Source of the DNA: Bacteroidota bacterium
GTDB taxonomy: Bacteria; Bacteroidota; Bacteroidia; Bacteroidales; WCHB1-69
DNA length: 64,000 nucleotides
Assembly: GCA_019135895.1 (NCBI GenBank)
Contig: JAGVVH010000154.1
Coordinates: 38,673 to 102,672 of the forward strand
Direction of reading: 5' to 3'
Positions 50,709 to 59,501 of this stretch are shown here, one piece after another. Below the pieces are notes generated by a model. The model was not told the DNA's origin, did no database searches, and saw only the letters and a program-made list of their open reading frames with translations. The first letter of the stretch is position 1. Each line of letters opens with the position of its first letter. A program made the position numbers and the translations under genes.

Positions 50709-52223
50709 TTATTTTTTTATAGATTTTGCTAATGTTATTCTCATAACAGTACCCTTATCCAAATAGGAAGATTTAACAATCAATTTTCCCTTATGGTATT
50801 CTTTAATAATTCGTTTTGATAAGGTTAACCCCAGGCCCCATCCCCTTTTTTTAGAAGTATATCCGGGTTTAAAAATATTTTTTTGCTTCTTTTGAGGGAT
50901 TCCTTTCCCGGTATCACTTATATCAATATGAACTACTTTTTCCTCTTCAATAAAATCGATCGTAATTATTCCACAGCCATCCATTGCATCAACGGCATTT
51001 TTACATAAATTCTCGATAACCCATTCAAAAAGATATCTGTTTATAGGCAAAATTATATCTCCGTTTTTGGGTTTATTCAGTATTATACTTACCTTTCCGG
51101 ATATTCTTGTTTGAAGATAAGTAAGAAAATCTTCTAAAATTATAACTAAATTTTCCTCCTTCAATTCCGGAATAGAGCCAATTTTTGAAAAGCGCTGTGC
51201 AATAGTTTCCAATCGATGAACATCTTTATCAATTTCGCTAATGATTGATTTGTCAATACATTGATCTTTAAGAAGTTCATTCCAAGCCATGAGAGATGAA
51301 ATAGGAGTTCCCAGCTGATGAGCAGTTTCTTTAGACATTCCCACCCAAACCTGATTTTGTTCGGATCTTCTTGAAACGCTAAATAAAAGATAGGCAATTA
51401 TTCCAAATAACAATACAATAAAAAACTGCAAAAATGGGAACAGTCGAAGTTGCTTTAAAACTGAAGATTCTTCATAAAAAACGAAACAGGTCTTATCTTC
51501 CGGTAAAGTAATCTTAATCGGTTTATTCTCTTGCTTCATCTGAGCAATAATTTTATGTAACTCAGACGAATTTTGCAACTTCGCAGAATCAAGATTACCA
51601 TATGCTATCACAACATTTTCAGAACTATCGGTAACAATAACGGGAACAGAAGCTGAGTTAATAACAACCTCTTGAAAAAAAGATTGAACTAAATTATTAA
51701 GGACAATACGAAGATTTTTATATATCTGAGATTCTTTATAATAGACCATAATGTACTGATTCTGATAGTATTGAATTTTAACACTATCGTAATCAGACAT
51801 TTGATTACCCAATTCAGAAATATTCTTCATTTTAGACACTTCAGGGCTCACATTAACTGCACAGTCAATTTCTCCATTTTCATGAACAATAATTGAAGGA
51901 ATGGTTGTATTTGAAGAGATAATATTTTGATAAAAGGTAATATCTTCATCCCATGAAGCTTCATTTACTTTTTGAAGAGCTTGTGCAAAAATTGATACTC
52001 TTTTTCCTTCTTCAATTTTAATAGTTTGGAAAAATTTTTCAGTATAATTAACCAATTCAGCCTTATAGGATATAGCATCAGCCCATAATTCAACTCGTCG
52101 TCTCTCTTCATTAGCAATATTACTAATCAATAAATTTGAATAGTAAATAATAAAAAGAAAAACAACAGCAGCAGAACCAAACAGCAACAATTTCCAACGT
52201 TTTTTATTGCTATAAATATTCAT
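50709..52223 (-). CDS. Membrane sensor histidine kinase, orphan
   Basis: A 504-residue sensor kinase. TM1 is at ~11-31 (LLLFGSAAVVFLFIIYYSNL) and TM2 at ~264-285, enclosing a ~230-residue periplasmic sensor region. The H-box is MSKETAHQLGTPISSLMAW, and the ATPase boxes are N (ENLCKNAVDAM), G1 (DISDTGKGIP), F (FKPGYTSKKRGWGLGLTL). No response regulator is adjacent. It follows moxR by 27 bases and the surA-like gene before that, so the three may be one operon. This could couple envelope-folding status to signalling, which is inference. Confidence 0.9.
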   Translation of the reverse strand: MNIYSNKKRWKLLLFGSAAVVFLFIIYYSNLLISNIANEERRRVELWADAISYKAELVNYTEKFFQTIKIEEGKRVSIFAQALQKVNEASWDEDITFYQNIISSNTTIPSIIVHENGEIDCAVNVSPEVSKMKNISELGNQMSDYDSVKIQYYQNQYIMVYYKESQIYKNLRIVLNNLVQSFFQEVVINSASVPVIVTDSSENVVIAYGNLDSAKLQNSSELHKIIAQMKQENKPIKITLPEDKTCFVFYEESSVLKQLRLFPFLQFFIVLLFGIIAYLLFSVSRRSEQNQVWVGMSKETAHQLGTPISSLMAWNELLKDQCIDKSIISEIDKDVHRLETIAQRFSKIGSIPELKEENLVIILEDFLTYLQTRISGKVSIILNKPKNGDIILPINRYLFEWVIENLCKNAVDAMDGCGIITIDFIEEEKVVHIDISDTGKGIPQKKQKNIFKPGYTSKKRGWGLGLTLSKRIIKEYHKGKLIVKSSYLDKGTVMRITLAKSIKK

Positions 52224-52250
52224 ATATGGTGAATTTAGAAAACAAAAACA

Positions 52251-53225
52251 CTATACTTTTAACAACTCATCAATTATATTTTCAACAGAGATACCTTCAG
52301 CCTCAGCTTTATAATTTTTAATAATACGATGCCTCAAAATATTATGAGCAACTGATTTAACATCTTCAATATCAGGAGAATATTTACCATTGAGAACTGC
52401 ATGTGTTCTTGCACCGACCAGTAGGAATTGTGAAGCACGAGGACCGGCTCCCCAAGTAAGATAATCATTAGCCCATTGATGAGCTTTCGACGTATTGGGG
52501 CGAGTCATAGTAACAAGATTCACCGCATATTTATAAATATTTTCGGGAATTGGAATCTTTTGAAGTAATTTCTGATAAAATATGATTTCATCTACTGAGA
52601 GGATCTGTTTTGGTACCTGCATTTCCCCATGAATAGTTGTTTTAACAATATCAACTTCTTCCTGAAAAGAGGGGTAATCCAAGTAAATATTAAACATAAA
52701 CCTATCTTGTTGAGCTTCCGGAAGAGGATAAGTTCCCTCTTGTTCAATCGGATTTTGGGTAGCCAAAACAAAGAAAGGATCAGGCAAATTATAAGTAATT
52801 CCGTTCATACTAACGGAACGCTCTTGCATTGCCTCCAAAAGTGCAGATTGAGTTTTGGGAGGAGTACGATTAATTTCATCAGCTAAAACAATATTTGCAA
52901 AAATAGGTCCTTTTACAAATTTGAATTTTCTGTTTTCATCCAAAATCTCAGTACCCATTATATCCGATGGCATTAAATCAGGTGTAAACTGAATACGATT
53001 AAAAGTAAGGTTTACAGCTTGAGCAATTGTTGTGATCATCAAAGTCTTAGCAAGTCCGGGTACCCCAATAAGCAAAGCATGGCTTCGACTAAACATGGCC
53101 ATCAGAACATTTTTAACAATATCATCCTGCCCAACAATTACTTTGGCAATTTCCTTTTTTAATTCAGCATATTTTTCAACGAAAGCATCTATCGCTTCAA
53201 CATCATTTTTAAAACTTAATTCCAT
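52251..53225 (-). CDS. MoxR-family AAA+ ATPase
   Basis: A 324-residue ATPase with Walker A (LLIGVPGLAKTLMI), Walker B (ANIVLADEINRTPPKTQSALLEAMQE), sensor 1 (FFVLATQNPIEQEGTYPLPEAQ) and sensor 2 (WGAGPRASQFLL). MoxR proteins act as chaperones with von Willebrand factor A partners, but no VWA or DUF58 gene follows here, which is unusual. A histidine kinase follows instead, and a SurA-like foldase gene precedes it by 18 bases. Confidence 0.93.
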   Translation of the reverse strand: MELSFKNDVEAIDAFVEKYAELKKEIAKVIVGQDDIVKNVLMAMFSRSHALLIGVPGLAKTLMITTIAQAVNLTFNRIQFTPDLMPSDIMGTEILDENRKFKFVKGPIFANIVLADEINRTPPKTQSALLEAMQERSVSMNGITYNLPDPFFVLATQNPIEQEGTYPLPEAQQDRFMFNIYLDYPSFQEEVDIVKTTIHGEMQVPKQILSVDEIIFYQKLLQKIPIPENIYKYAVNLVTMTRPNTSKAHQWANDYLTWGAGPRASQFLLVGARTHAVLNGKYSPDIEDVKSVAHNILRHRIIKNYKAEAEGISVENIIDELLKV

Positions 53226-53243
53226 TTTCAGATTTGATTGAGG

Positions 53244-54590
53244 TTAAGGGATTTGCCACTCACTAACAAATGGGCAATTTTTATATTCTTCTGATACTTT
53301 GATACTGGTTACTTTTACTTTATTAATAATCCATTTATCAATAGTATTGTATTTTTTTTCTTCTAATGCAGCATTTTTAATCATATCATAATCTTCCTTA
53401 AGGTTTGGTTTATGAGCTGGAATTTTTGATTTTAAATATATAATTCGATATCCCATCATCCCATCTTCATTAACAAAAGGAACTGCTTCGGAATATTTTT
53501 CGGGAGTCAACTTGTCAATAGTAACAAAAGTAGCCTGATCTATAGATTCCTTGTCAAATTTATTTGAATTGGAGTATGGATTAACAAGCCAACCACCGCT
53601 GTTTTTGTTTGGATCATCAGAATACAAAAGTGCAGCTTCACTAAAATTCAATTTTTGAGCTATAATAATAGAGCGAATGCTATCAAGGAACTCAATTGCT
53701 TTCACCTGTTCATCAAGTGAAGGCTTAGGTTGAAGCAAAATATGAGCAACATTAATAGACTCCCCTCTTCTCTCAATTAACTGTATAATATGATAGCCGG
53801 CTTTCGTTTGAACAACCTGGGAGATTTCGCCTGTTTTAAGCTTAAAAGCAACTGCTTCAAATTCAGGATAAAGGGTTCCTCTCTCAACAAATCCAAGATT
53901 GCCTCCTTTTGAAGCTGTCCCGGGATCATCCGAATAAAGTCGTGCTAACATTGAAAATTTTTCTCCGGCAAGAACCCGATCACGAAATTCATTTAATTTA
54001 TTTTTTATTGCTGTAATTTCTTCTTCACTAACAGGAGGGGACTTAACTATGTGACCAAATTCGTAAGTTGCCTGAACAACAGGCAAACTATCATAAGAGA
54101 CTCTTTCAAAGAATGACTTCACTTCAGAAGGAGTAACAGATACTGCACTAGTAATAGAATTTTGAACCTGCTCAACCAATAGATATTCACGTGTCATAGA
54201 ACGCATATCTTTCTTGATCTCAGAGAGAGGTTTTTTATAATATTCCTCAATAACTTTCGGATCTCCACCTACCTGCTGAATCAAATAAGCTATTCTATAG
54301 TTAATTTGGTCATCAACTTGCTGATCCGTAACTTCAATACTATCTAAAGAAGCCTGATGGACCATCAATTTTTGTAATACAATTTTTTTCAGAATATCGC
54401 ATTTAATTTCCACCTCATCCTCTCCTGGCCCATTTTGAGAAGCATATTCAAAATAGGCATTTTCGAGATCAGATTTCATAATAATCTCTTTCCCAACAAC
54501 CACAATAATGCCATCAACGGGGATATTATTCTGAGCAAAAATAACTATTAAATTAAAAGTAAAAATTAATAATACCAACAGTCTTTTCAT
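53244..54590 (-). CDS. Periplasmic peptidyl-prolyl isomerase (SurA-like, two parvulin domains)
   Basis: A 448-residue exported foldase. The signal is MKRLLVLLIFTFNLIVIFA, cut before QNNIPVDGI. An N-terminal SurA-type chaperone region spans ~20-165. The first parvulin domain has FSMLARLYSDDPGTASKGGNLGFVERG (~185-270) and the second FSEAALLYSDDPNKNSGGWL (~280-375). The C-terminal tail is WIINKVKVTSIKVSEEYKNC. It is expected to help outer-membrane proteins fold. It leads the surA-moxR-kinase group. Confidence 0.9.
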   Translation of the reverse strand: MKRLLVLLIFTFNLIVIFAQNNIPVDGIIVVVGKEIIMKSDLENAYFEYASQNGPGEDEVEIKCDILKKIVLQKLMVHQASLDSIEVTDQQVDDQINYRIAYLIQQVGGDPKVIEEYYKKPLSEIKKDMRSMTREYLLVEQVQNSITSAVSVTPSEVKSFFERVSYDSLPVVQATYEFGHIVKSPPVSEEEITAIKNKLNEFRDRVLAGEKFSMLARLYSDDPGTASKGGNLGFVERGTLYPEFEAVAFKLKTGEISQVVQTKAGYHIIQLIERRGESINVAHILLQPKPSLDEQVKAIEFLDSIRSIIIAQKLNFSEAALLYSDDPNKNSGGWLVNPYSNSNKFDKESIDQATFVTIDKLTPEKYSEAVPFVNEDGMMGYRIIYLKSKIPAHKPNLKEDYDMIKNAALEEKKYNTIDKWIINKVKVTSIKVSEEYKNCPFVSEWQIP

Positions 54591-54656
54591 GCTAAATTAT
54601 TTGCGTTCCAAATTAATCTAAAATAACCTATAAAAATAAGTTTGCGAAAATACAAA

Positions 54657-54682
54657 AAAAGAAGACATCATTGTCTTCTTTT
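54657..54682 (-). terminator. Rho-independent terminator of rpmH
   Basis: AAAAGAAGACA and TGTCTTCTTTT form an 11-bp perfect stem with a four-base loop. On the minus strand a run of T (TTTTTTTG) follows. It lies just after the rpmH stop. Confidence 0.85.
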
Positions 54683-54705
54683 CAATTGTAAATAAAATAT
54701 AATTT

Positions 54706-54864
54706 TTATTTTCTTCCTAAGCTTTCATCAGATACAGTTAATTTCAATCTGCCTTTTGCTCTGCGGGCAGCCAAAACTCTACGACCATTAGCAGTTGACA
54801 TCCTTTCTCTGAAACCGTGTTTGTTTTTGCGTCTTCTATTCGATGGTTGATATGTCCTTTTCAT
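54706..54864 (-). CDS. rpmH: 50S ribosomal protein L34
   Basis: A 52-residue basic protein starting [20 protein letters not shown] and continuing [19 protein letters not shown], the universal L34 pattern, with a C-terminal extension [13 protein letters not shown] typical of Bacteroidota. It is flanked by a -7 box and a terminator, so it is a single-gene transcript. The usual rnpA neighbour is absent. Confidence 0.97.
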   Translation of the reverse strand: MKRTYQPSNRRRKNKHGFRERMSTANGRRVLAARRAKGRLKLTVSDESLGRK

Positions 54865-54902
54865 TACAATTATTATTTATTTACTCTCAATTTTTAAGTT
54901 TG

Positions 54903-54910
54903 CAAAGATA
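54903..54910 (-). promoter_or_regulatory. -7 promoter box for rpmH
   Basis: TATCTTTG on the minus strand, 39 bases upstream of the rpmH ATG. Confidence 0.55.
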
Positions 54911-54941
54911 CATTTTTTTTTAATACAGCAAAAAATATTTT

Positions 54942-55646
54942 TTATTTTAAATATTTTTCAATGATAAGTTTCGGATTTTTAACTGATTTCTGAAGCCATT
55001 CAAGGAGTAATTCTTCTTTTTCTGAAGGAGATAGTTGCCATTGGACAGATGATTTTCTGAGTTTTTCGACAAAATTTGAAAGAACTATTGCAACAGAATT
55101 TGAAATATTATAGCTCTCTGTAAATCCATAAATGGGGATTTTTACGCATACATCAGCCATTTTTATTGCTTCATTGGTCAAACCTGTTAATTCTGTCCCA
55201 AAAAGGAATGCAGTTTTATCATGTATGGGTAATTGTTCCAAAAAACAACTCTCCTCACCAGGTACAGTTGCCACAATCTTATAGCCCTTTGATTTCAAAG
55301 TTAGAATGCAATTTTCCAGATTATTATCAAATTTTGGATAATTAGAAATAGTAAGCCATTTATTTGCCCCCATTGAGATAGCTTTATGCACAGTAAATTC
55401 ATTTTCATTCTCTACAACATGAACATCCTGAACTCCAAAACACTCACATGTTCGCATGACGGCACTAATATTTTGTGTCTGATACAAATCCTCTAATACA
55501 ACTGTGACATGTCTTGTTCTGTTTTCAAGAACATCTCTTATTCTACTTAATCTCGTTTCAGAAAGAAATGTACTTAAATAAGAAGACACTTTTTGTCTGA
55601 TAGTTGGATCACTTATTTTTATCAATTCATATTCAATATTTTTCAT
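54942..55646 (-). CDS. TrmH-family tRNA/rRNA 2'-O-methyltransferase
   Basis: A 234-residue SPOUT methyltransferase. The N-terminal motif is VLEDLYQTQNISAVMRTCECFG (family NxxAxxRxxxAFG). The SAM knot consists of AFLFGTELTGLTNEAI and IPIYGFTESYNISNSVAIVL. The overall form fits TrmH, which methylates Gm18 in the tRNA D-loop; other SpoU members modify rRNA. The start is the ATG at 55646. It lies just upstream of a long palindrome that ends the HU transcript. Confidence 0.9.
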   Translation of the reverse strand: MKNIEYELIKISDPTIRQKVSSYLSTFLSETRLSRIRDVLENRTRHVTVVLEDLYQTQNISAVMRTCECFGVQDVHVVENENEFTVHKAISMGANKWLTISNYPKFDNNLENCILTLKSKGYKIVATVPGEESCFLEQLPIHDKTAFLFGTELTGLTNEAIKMADVCVKIPIYGFTESYNISNSVAIVLSNFVEKLRKSSVQWQLSPSEKEELLLEWLQKSVKNPKLIIEKYLK

Positions 55647-55658
55647 AATCTCGTAGGC

Positions 55659-55715
55659 AAAACTTTATGTAACAAAAAAAGCCCAGAATTGGGCTTTTTT
55701 GTTACATAAAGTTTT
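55659..55715 (-). terminator. 57-bp near-perfect palindrome, terminator of the HU gene
   Basis: The core GCCC-AGAATT-GGGC is flanked by AAAAAAA/TTTTTT and then by ACTTTATGTAAC/GTTACATAAAGT, giving ~25-bp arms with a single-base length difference. It starts nine bases after the HU stop on the minus strand. The core with T-run is a standard terminator; the extra 16 bp of matched outer stem is unusual. Confidence 0.88.
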
Positions 55716-55724
55716 CATCAAATA

Positions 55725-55994
55725 CTACACATGAGCAGTAAGTTCTGAACCAGCTTTAAATTTTACAACATTCTTTGCAGGAATTAACATTTCTTTTTTT
55801 GTTTGTGGATTGCGACCTTTTCTTGCAGCGCGTTTAACCACTGCAAAAGTACCAAATCCAACCAAAGAAACTTTTTGTCCTTTTTTCAAAGCATCAGTTG
55901 TAGAACCGATAAAAGCTTCTAAAGCATTTTTAGCTTGTACTTTTGTACATCCAGCTTTTTCAGCCATAGCACTAATTAATTCAACTTTGTTCAT
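55725..55994 (-). CDS. hup: HU-family DNA-binding protein
   Basis: An 89-residue histone-like protein starting MNKVELISAMAEKAGCTKVQ, with the HU signature VSLVGFGTFAVVKRAARKGRNPQ and PAKNVVKFKAGSEL. I start at the ATG at 55994; a longer ORF adds 14 residues not found in HU, and its start is too close to the -7 box at 56038-56045. It is monocistronic, ending at the long palindrome. Confidence 0.95.
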   Translation of the reverse strand: MNKVELISAMAEKAGCTKVQAKNALEAFIGSTTDALKKGQKVSLVGFGTFAVVKRAARKGRNPQTKKEMLIPAKNVVKFKAGSELTAHV

Positions 55995-56037
55995 TTTAAC
56001 ATAATTTTGGTTAATAAACATATTTCCTACTAGCATG

Positions 56038-56045
56038 CAAAGTTA
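56038..56045 (-). promoter_or_regulatory. -7 promoter box for the HU gene
   Basis: TAACTTTG on the minus strand, 43 bases upstream of the HU ATG. It directly abuts the 5' end of a longer but unlikely ORF. Confidence 0.55.
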
Positions 56046-56149
56046 AAAGATATTTTGAATAATCAAGTTTATTTTAATTCATTTTCTGAATTGTTGATAA
56101 AATTAGCCCTATTGTTAATAACCTAAGACAAAATTGGCGTTATATTACA

Positions 56150-57103
56150 CTAAAATAATTTTAAAATATAATTTTCAGATTTGAAACCCGCTAAAAACAT
56201 CTTAATTTCCATTCTTCTTTTGCCTTCAAGTTGCACATTTTGAAGCAAAATTTGAAAATCCTTAGTAGAAATAGAAAAATTACTATATTTATCAGTAGTT
56301 ATCGTTCCCGGTAAAAAAACAGATTTTTCATCTGAAACCTTGGCTTGGAAACATTTTAAAATAGATTCTTCTCCATTAATATTTTTTATTTTAGTATAAG
56401 CACCGGGAGAAGGTGAGAGCCCACGAATTTTATTAAAAATTATTTTAGCCGGTTGATTCCAATCTATAAGAGTATCCTCCTTTTCGATTTTGGGAGCAAG
56501 CTTTATATTTTCTTCCCTAAGGGAGGTTTGTGGAATTAATTTAGAACTCCCGTTTTCAATAGATTTGATAGTATCAACAGCTAAGGAAGCGCCTTCCATT
56601 TTCAACCTATCATAAAGTTCTCCCGTTGTTTCATTTTCTCCGATTGATACTTCTCTAAAATCAATAATATCACCTTTATCAATATCATTGTTCAGAAAAA
56701 AAGAGGTTACACCGGTTTTCGTTTCACCATTCATCACAGCCCAATGAATAGGGGCTGCTCCCCTGTAATTTGGCAAAAGCGATGCATGTATATTAAATGT
56801 ACCTAAAGGTGGAATAATATAAACCGATTCAGGCAACATTCTGAAGGCAACTACAACAAATAATTCAGCATTTAGTCCTCTAAGAGTTTCAATAAAAATA
56901 GGATCTTTTAATTTTTCAGGTTGTAATAGTCTCAGATTTTTTTCCAAGGCATATTTCTTTACATCAGAATAATGAATTTGTTGTCCTCTCCCTGAAGGTT
57001 TATCAGGGGTGGTCACAACTGCTGCAATTTCATATCCTGTTTTATAAATTGCATCCAAAGTTGCTACTGCAAAATCGGGCGTACCCATAAATACTATTTT
57101 CAT
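56150..57103 (-). CDS. fmt: Methionyl-tRNA formyltransferase
   Basis: Formylates initiator Met-tRNA. A 317-residue protein with the start MKIVFMGTPDFAVATLDAIY, the folate/catalytic segment FNIHASLLPNYRGAAPIHWA with the HxSLLP motif, NDIDKGDIID with the catalytic Asp, and the C-terminal barrel domain GLSPSPGAYT. Full length. It is followed upstream by ribH, 38 bases away on the same strand. Confidence 0.96.
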   Translation of the reverse strand: MKIVFMGTPDFAVATLDAIYKTGYEIAAVVTTPDKPSGRGQQIHYSDVKKYALEKNLRLLQPEKLKDPIFIETLRGLNAELFVVVAFRMLPESVYIIPPLGTFNIHASLLPNYRGAAPIHWAVMNGETKTGVTSFFLNNDIDKGDIIDFREVSIGENETTGELYDRLKMEGASLAVDTIKSIENGSSKLIPQTSLREENIKLAPKIEKEDTLIDWNQPAKIIFNKIRGLSPSPGAYTKIKNINGEESILKCFQAKVSDEKSVFLPGTITTDKYSNFSISTKDFQILLQNVQLEGKRRMEIKMFLAGFKSENYILKLF

Positions 57104-57141
57104 AGGGAAGTTTATAAAAATAAAAAAAATATATAGCTCAC

Positions 57142-57642
57142 CTAATTATTATGAAGTTTACGTTCAAGTAATAACATTTTAAGACAAGAAAAAGCAGCTT
57201 CTACACCTTTATTGCCATGTCTTCCCCCTGCCCTTTCTTCTGCCTGCTTCATAGTATCGCATGTCAGGACCCCAAAAATGACAGGAGTATTATAATCTAT
57301 CGCTACTTTCATAATACCTGTTGCCACCGCCTGAGAAATAAATTCGAAGTGTCTGGTTTCACCTTGAATAACACACCCAAGACAAATTACGGCATCAAGT
57401 TGATCATCAGCTTCTAACATCATTACAGCAGCAGTTGGCAACTCAAAACTACCCGGAACATAACAAATTGAAATATTTGACTTATCTATTCCCTGTTCAA
57501 TAAGAGTATTAAAAGCTCCTTCTTTTAAAGAATTTGTAACGGTGTTATTCCATTCGCTGACAATAATCCCAATTTTTTGATTTTTAAGGGAAGAAAAATT
57601 AACAGTATTAAATTCGGATAAATTTTTCTTTTTTTCTGTCAT
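57142..57642 (-). CDS. ribH: 6,7-dimethyl-8-ribityllumazine synthase
   Basis: Penultimate step of riboflavin synthesis. A 166-residue protein with IGIIVSEWNNTVTNSLKEGA, GSFELPTAAVMM, the active-site GCVIQGETRHFEFIS (catalytic His), and GVLTCDTMKQAEERAG. Its ATG overlaps the TPR-gene stop by one base (TAATG), suggesting coupling. Other rib genes are elsewhere. Confidence 0.96.
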   Translation of the reverse strand: MTEKKKNLSEFNTVNFSSLKNQKIGIIVSEWNNTVTNSLKEGAFNTLIEQGIDKSNISICYVPGSFELPTAAVMMLEADDQLDAVICLGCVIQGETRHFEFISQAVATGIMKVAIDYNTPVIFGVLTCDTMKQAEERAGGRHGNKGVEAAFSCLKMLLLERKLHNN

Positions 57643-58364
57643 TATTTTGAAGCATTTATTTTGGCTCTTTCCAAATATCTGTCAATACCCATCAACTGAT
57701 ATTGCTGATAAAATTCACTTTCAATTCTCTGATAAGCTTCTAAAGCACTTTCCCAGTTATCATTTCGTTCATACATTTGGGCCAGCTTAAACAAATTATT
57801 GGGAGTAAAATAGGGATTATCACCTTTAACTGCTTTTTTATAGTATTTAATAGCATTTTCTGAATCACCCTCATCATCATAAATATCTCCAATCAAAGCC
57901 TGACAGTTATACCAATATACATTTTCTTTTTTTCTGAATTTCAAAAAATAGTCTAAAGCATCTTGTTTTTCACCCATTTGCAGATAACAAAGACCGGCAA
58001 AATATTTGGCACTATTTCCAACTTTTGTCATTTTATAACCTGAAGCAATATCGAGAAAACCTTCATTTTCATCATCTCCTTCCAAAGCTAGATTAAAAGA
58101 AGCAGTATCTCCCATTTGAAAGCCACGTGAATAATATTCAATAGGTTTAACAATAAGCGCAGCCCCTCTCTCATTTTTTGGCTTTAAATAAAATTTATTG
58201 AAAGCCAAAATTGCTAAGATAACTACCATTAAACCAATCAAAATACCATATATAATTTTTTGATATTTATTAAAGAAGGTGACAGTTTTTGTAACAATAT
58301 TGTCTTTTTTCTGAGATTGAATTTCTTTTTTAGCACCAATTTTTTCACTATTTGCCATAACCAT
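57642..58364 (-). CDS. Membrane-anchored TPR protein (YfgM-like layout)
   Basis: About 240 residues. A short basic cytoplasmic N-terminus (MANSEKIGAKKEIQSQKKD) is followed by a transmembrane helix (IIYGILIGLMVVILAILAF) and a periplasmic TPR region with several repeats (AKYFAGLCYLQMGEKQDALD; IGDIYDDEGDSENAIKYYKK; LAQMYERNDNWESALEAYQR). The layout resembles YfgM/tol-pal-like helper proteins; the partner is unknown. The start is the ATG at 58364 or 58358; the -7 box at 58387-58394 excludes longer versions. It is coupled to ribH downstream by a TAATG overlap. Confidence 0.85.
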   Translation of the reverse strand: MVMANSEKIGAKKEIQSQKKDNIVTKTVTFFNKYQKIIYGILIGLMVVILAILAFNKFYLKPKNERGAALIVKPIEYYSRGFQMGDTASFNLALEGDDENEGFLDIASGYKMTKVGNSAKYFAGLCYLQMGEKQDALDYFLKFRKKENVYWYNCQALIGDIYDDEGDSENAIKYYKKAVKGDNPYFTPNNLFKLAQMYERNDNWESALEAYQRIESEFYQQYQLMGIDRYLERAKINASK

Positions 58365-58386
58365 AAATTTTATAAAATTTTGGGTG

Positions 58387-58394
58387 CAAAGATA
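58387..58394 (-). promoter_or_regulatory. -7 promoter box for the TPR-ribH-(fmt) transcript
   Basis: TATCTTTG on the minus strand, 22 bases upstream of the ATG at 58364. Confidence 0.55.
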
Positions 58395-58460
58395 GTAAAT
58401 ATTTTGTTTGTCTAAAAAATAAAATTTCAAACAAAATCAATATAGCAGACAACCTTTATT

Positions 58461-59363
58461 CTATATTTTTTTCTTTTTTCCAAGAAGATACTCATTAAAC
58501 CAATCTGCAAACATTTGAATAAAAATTCTATTATAGACGTGCTTAAAAGCATATCTATCCGCTTCAATATTTTGAACAATCTCTTCCGGGTGAGTCAATG
58601 GAAGAATTTTTTCTGCTTGACGAATCAATTTTCTAATTTTTCGCTTTCGGTTTTTTAGCCCAACATTTGTTACCAAATTCACATTGGGAGTAATACATAA
58701 TCCGTTATGATACCATATATGATAATTATATTGATATTCCCATATATCCAAATCATATTTCTTTAAAATATTAAAACGCCTTGTCCAGTAATTTTTCTCT
58801 TTCGGTTTATCTACATAGTTAGACACAACTTTACTAAAATCAACATCATCCAGTTCTGTCATCTTAAGATCAAAGTTTTTCCATCTGTCACTCCATGTTG
58901 CAAAACCCCAGGTGGTGGAATAGGCTGAAAAATAATATGATGCATTACCTCTTTGAAAGCGTTTTTGGAAATTAGTACCTCCTATATGTGAAATTTTAAA
59001 TTCATTTCGATATTTGATAAGCAATTCTTCACAATAATAAAAGAAATCCATATTTGGCAAAGTGTCATCAAATAGAATGATTCCTTCATCAACATGAGAG
59101 AAAAACCAACTAACAGCGTGATGAATCATTTTAGATTTTCCATAATGCTCTTCATTAAAAAACTCATGTACCTCACATTCCCATTCCGGCATGATTACAG
59201 CACGGGTTTTCAAACAATTCAGATAATCCAAACGATCATTATGAATTGCACCATCTGCTGCAACATAAAGTTGAGAAGGCTTAAGATCTTTGATCACCTG
59301 AAACAGGTTGTGAGTGTCAGCAACCCGATTATACAAAACTAATAATATAGGAACTTGAAACAT
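58461..59363 (-). CDS. Glycosyltransferase-like (GT-A fold, hemolytic protein HlpA-like) protein
   Basis: A 300-residue soluble protein. The N-terminal VPILLVLYNRVADTHNLFQV and PSQLYVAADGA fit a nucleotide-diphospho-sugar transferase fold. The DxD-like motif is in EGIILFDDTLPNMDFFYYCEELL, where family members often have EDD. The TTWGFATWSDRWKNFD region is typical of the HlpA-like/GT2-related group acting on surface glycans. No signal peptide is present. It stands alone between convergent and divergent unrelated genes, so the acceptor is unknown. Confidence 0.78.
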   Translation of the reverse strand: MFQVPILLVLYNRVADTHNLFQVIKDLKPSQLYVAADGAIHNDRLDYLNCLKTRAVIMPEWECEVHEFFNEEHYGKSKMIHHAVSWFFSHVDEGIILFDDTLPNMDFFYYCEELLIKYRNEFKISHIGGTNFQKRFQRGNASYYFSAYSTTWGFATWSDRWKNFDLKMTELDDVDFSKVVSNYVDKPKEKNYWTRRFNILKKYDLDIWEYQYNYHIWYHNGLCITPNVNLVTNVGLKNRKRKIRKLIRQAEKILPLTHPEEIVQNIEADRYAFKHVYNRIFIQMFADWFNEYLLGKKKKI

Positions 59364-59382
59364 AATCTCACTATTTTTGAGG

Positions 59383-59390
59383 CAAAAGTA
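59383..59390 (-). promoter_or_regulatory. -7 promoter box for the glycosyltransferase-like gene
   Basis: TACTTTTG on the minus strand, 20 bases upstream of the ATG at 59363. Confidence 0.5.
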
Positions 59391-59473
59391 ATAATATTTC
59401 TTTTATACAAAAAAATCCACATTCTTTTTTTACAGAAATCTATGATTAAAGCTCAGGCAAAAAGGCATTTTAG

Positions 59474-59481
59474 TACTTTTG
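59474..59481 (+). promoter_or_regulatory. -7 promoter box for the acyl-ACP thioesterase gene
   Basis: TACTTTTG followed by CATACC, 21 bases upstream of the ATG at 59502. It lies within a longer ORF and so fixes the start downstream of it. Confidence 0.55.
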
Positions 59482-59501
59482 CATACCTAATTCGAAATTA
59501 T

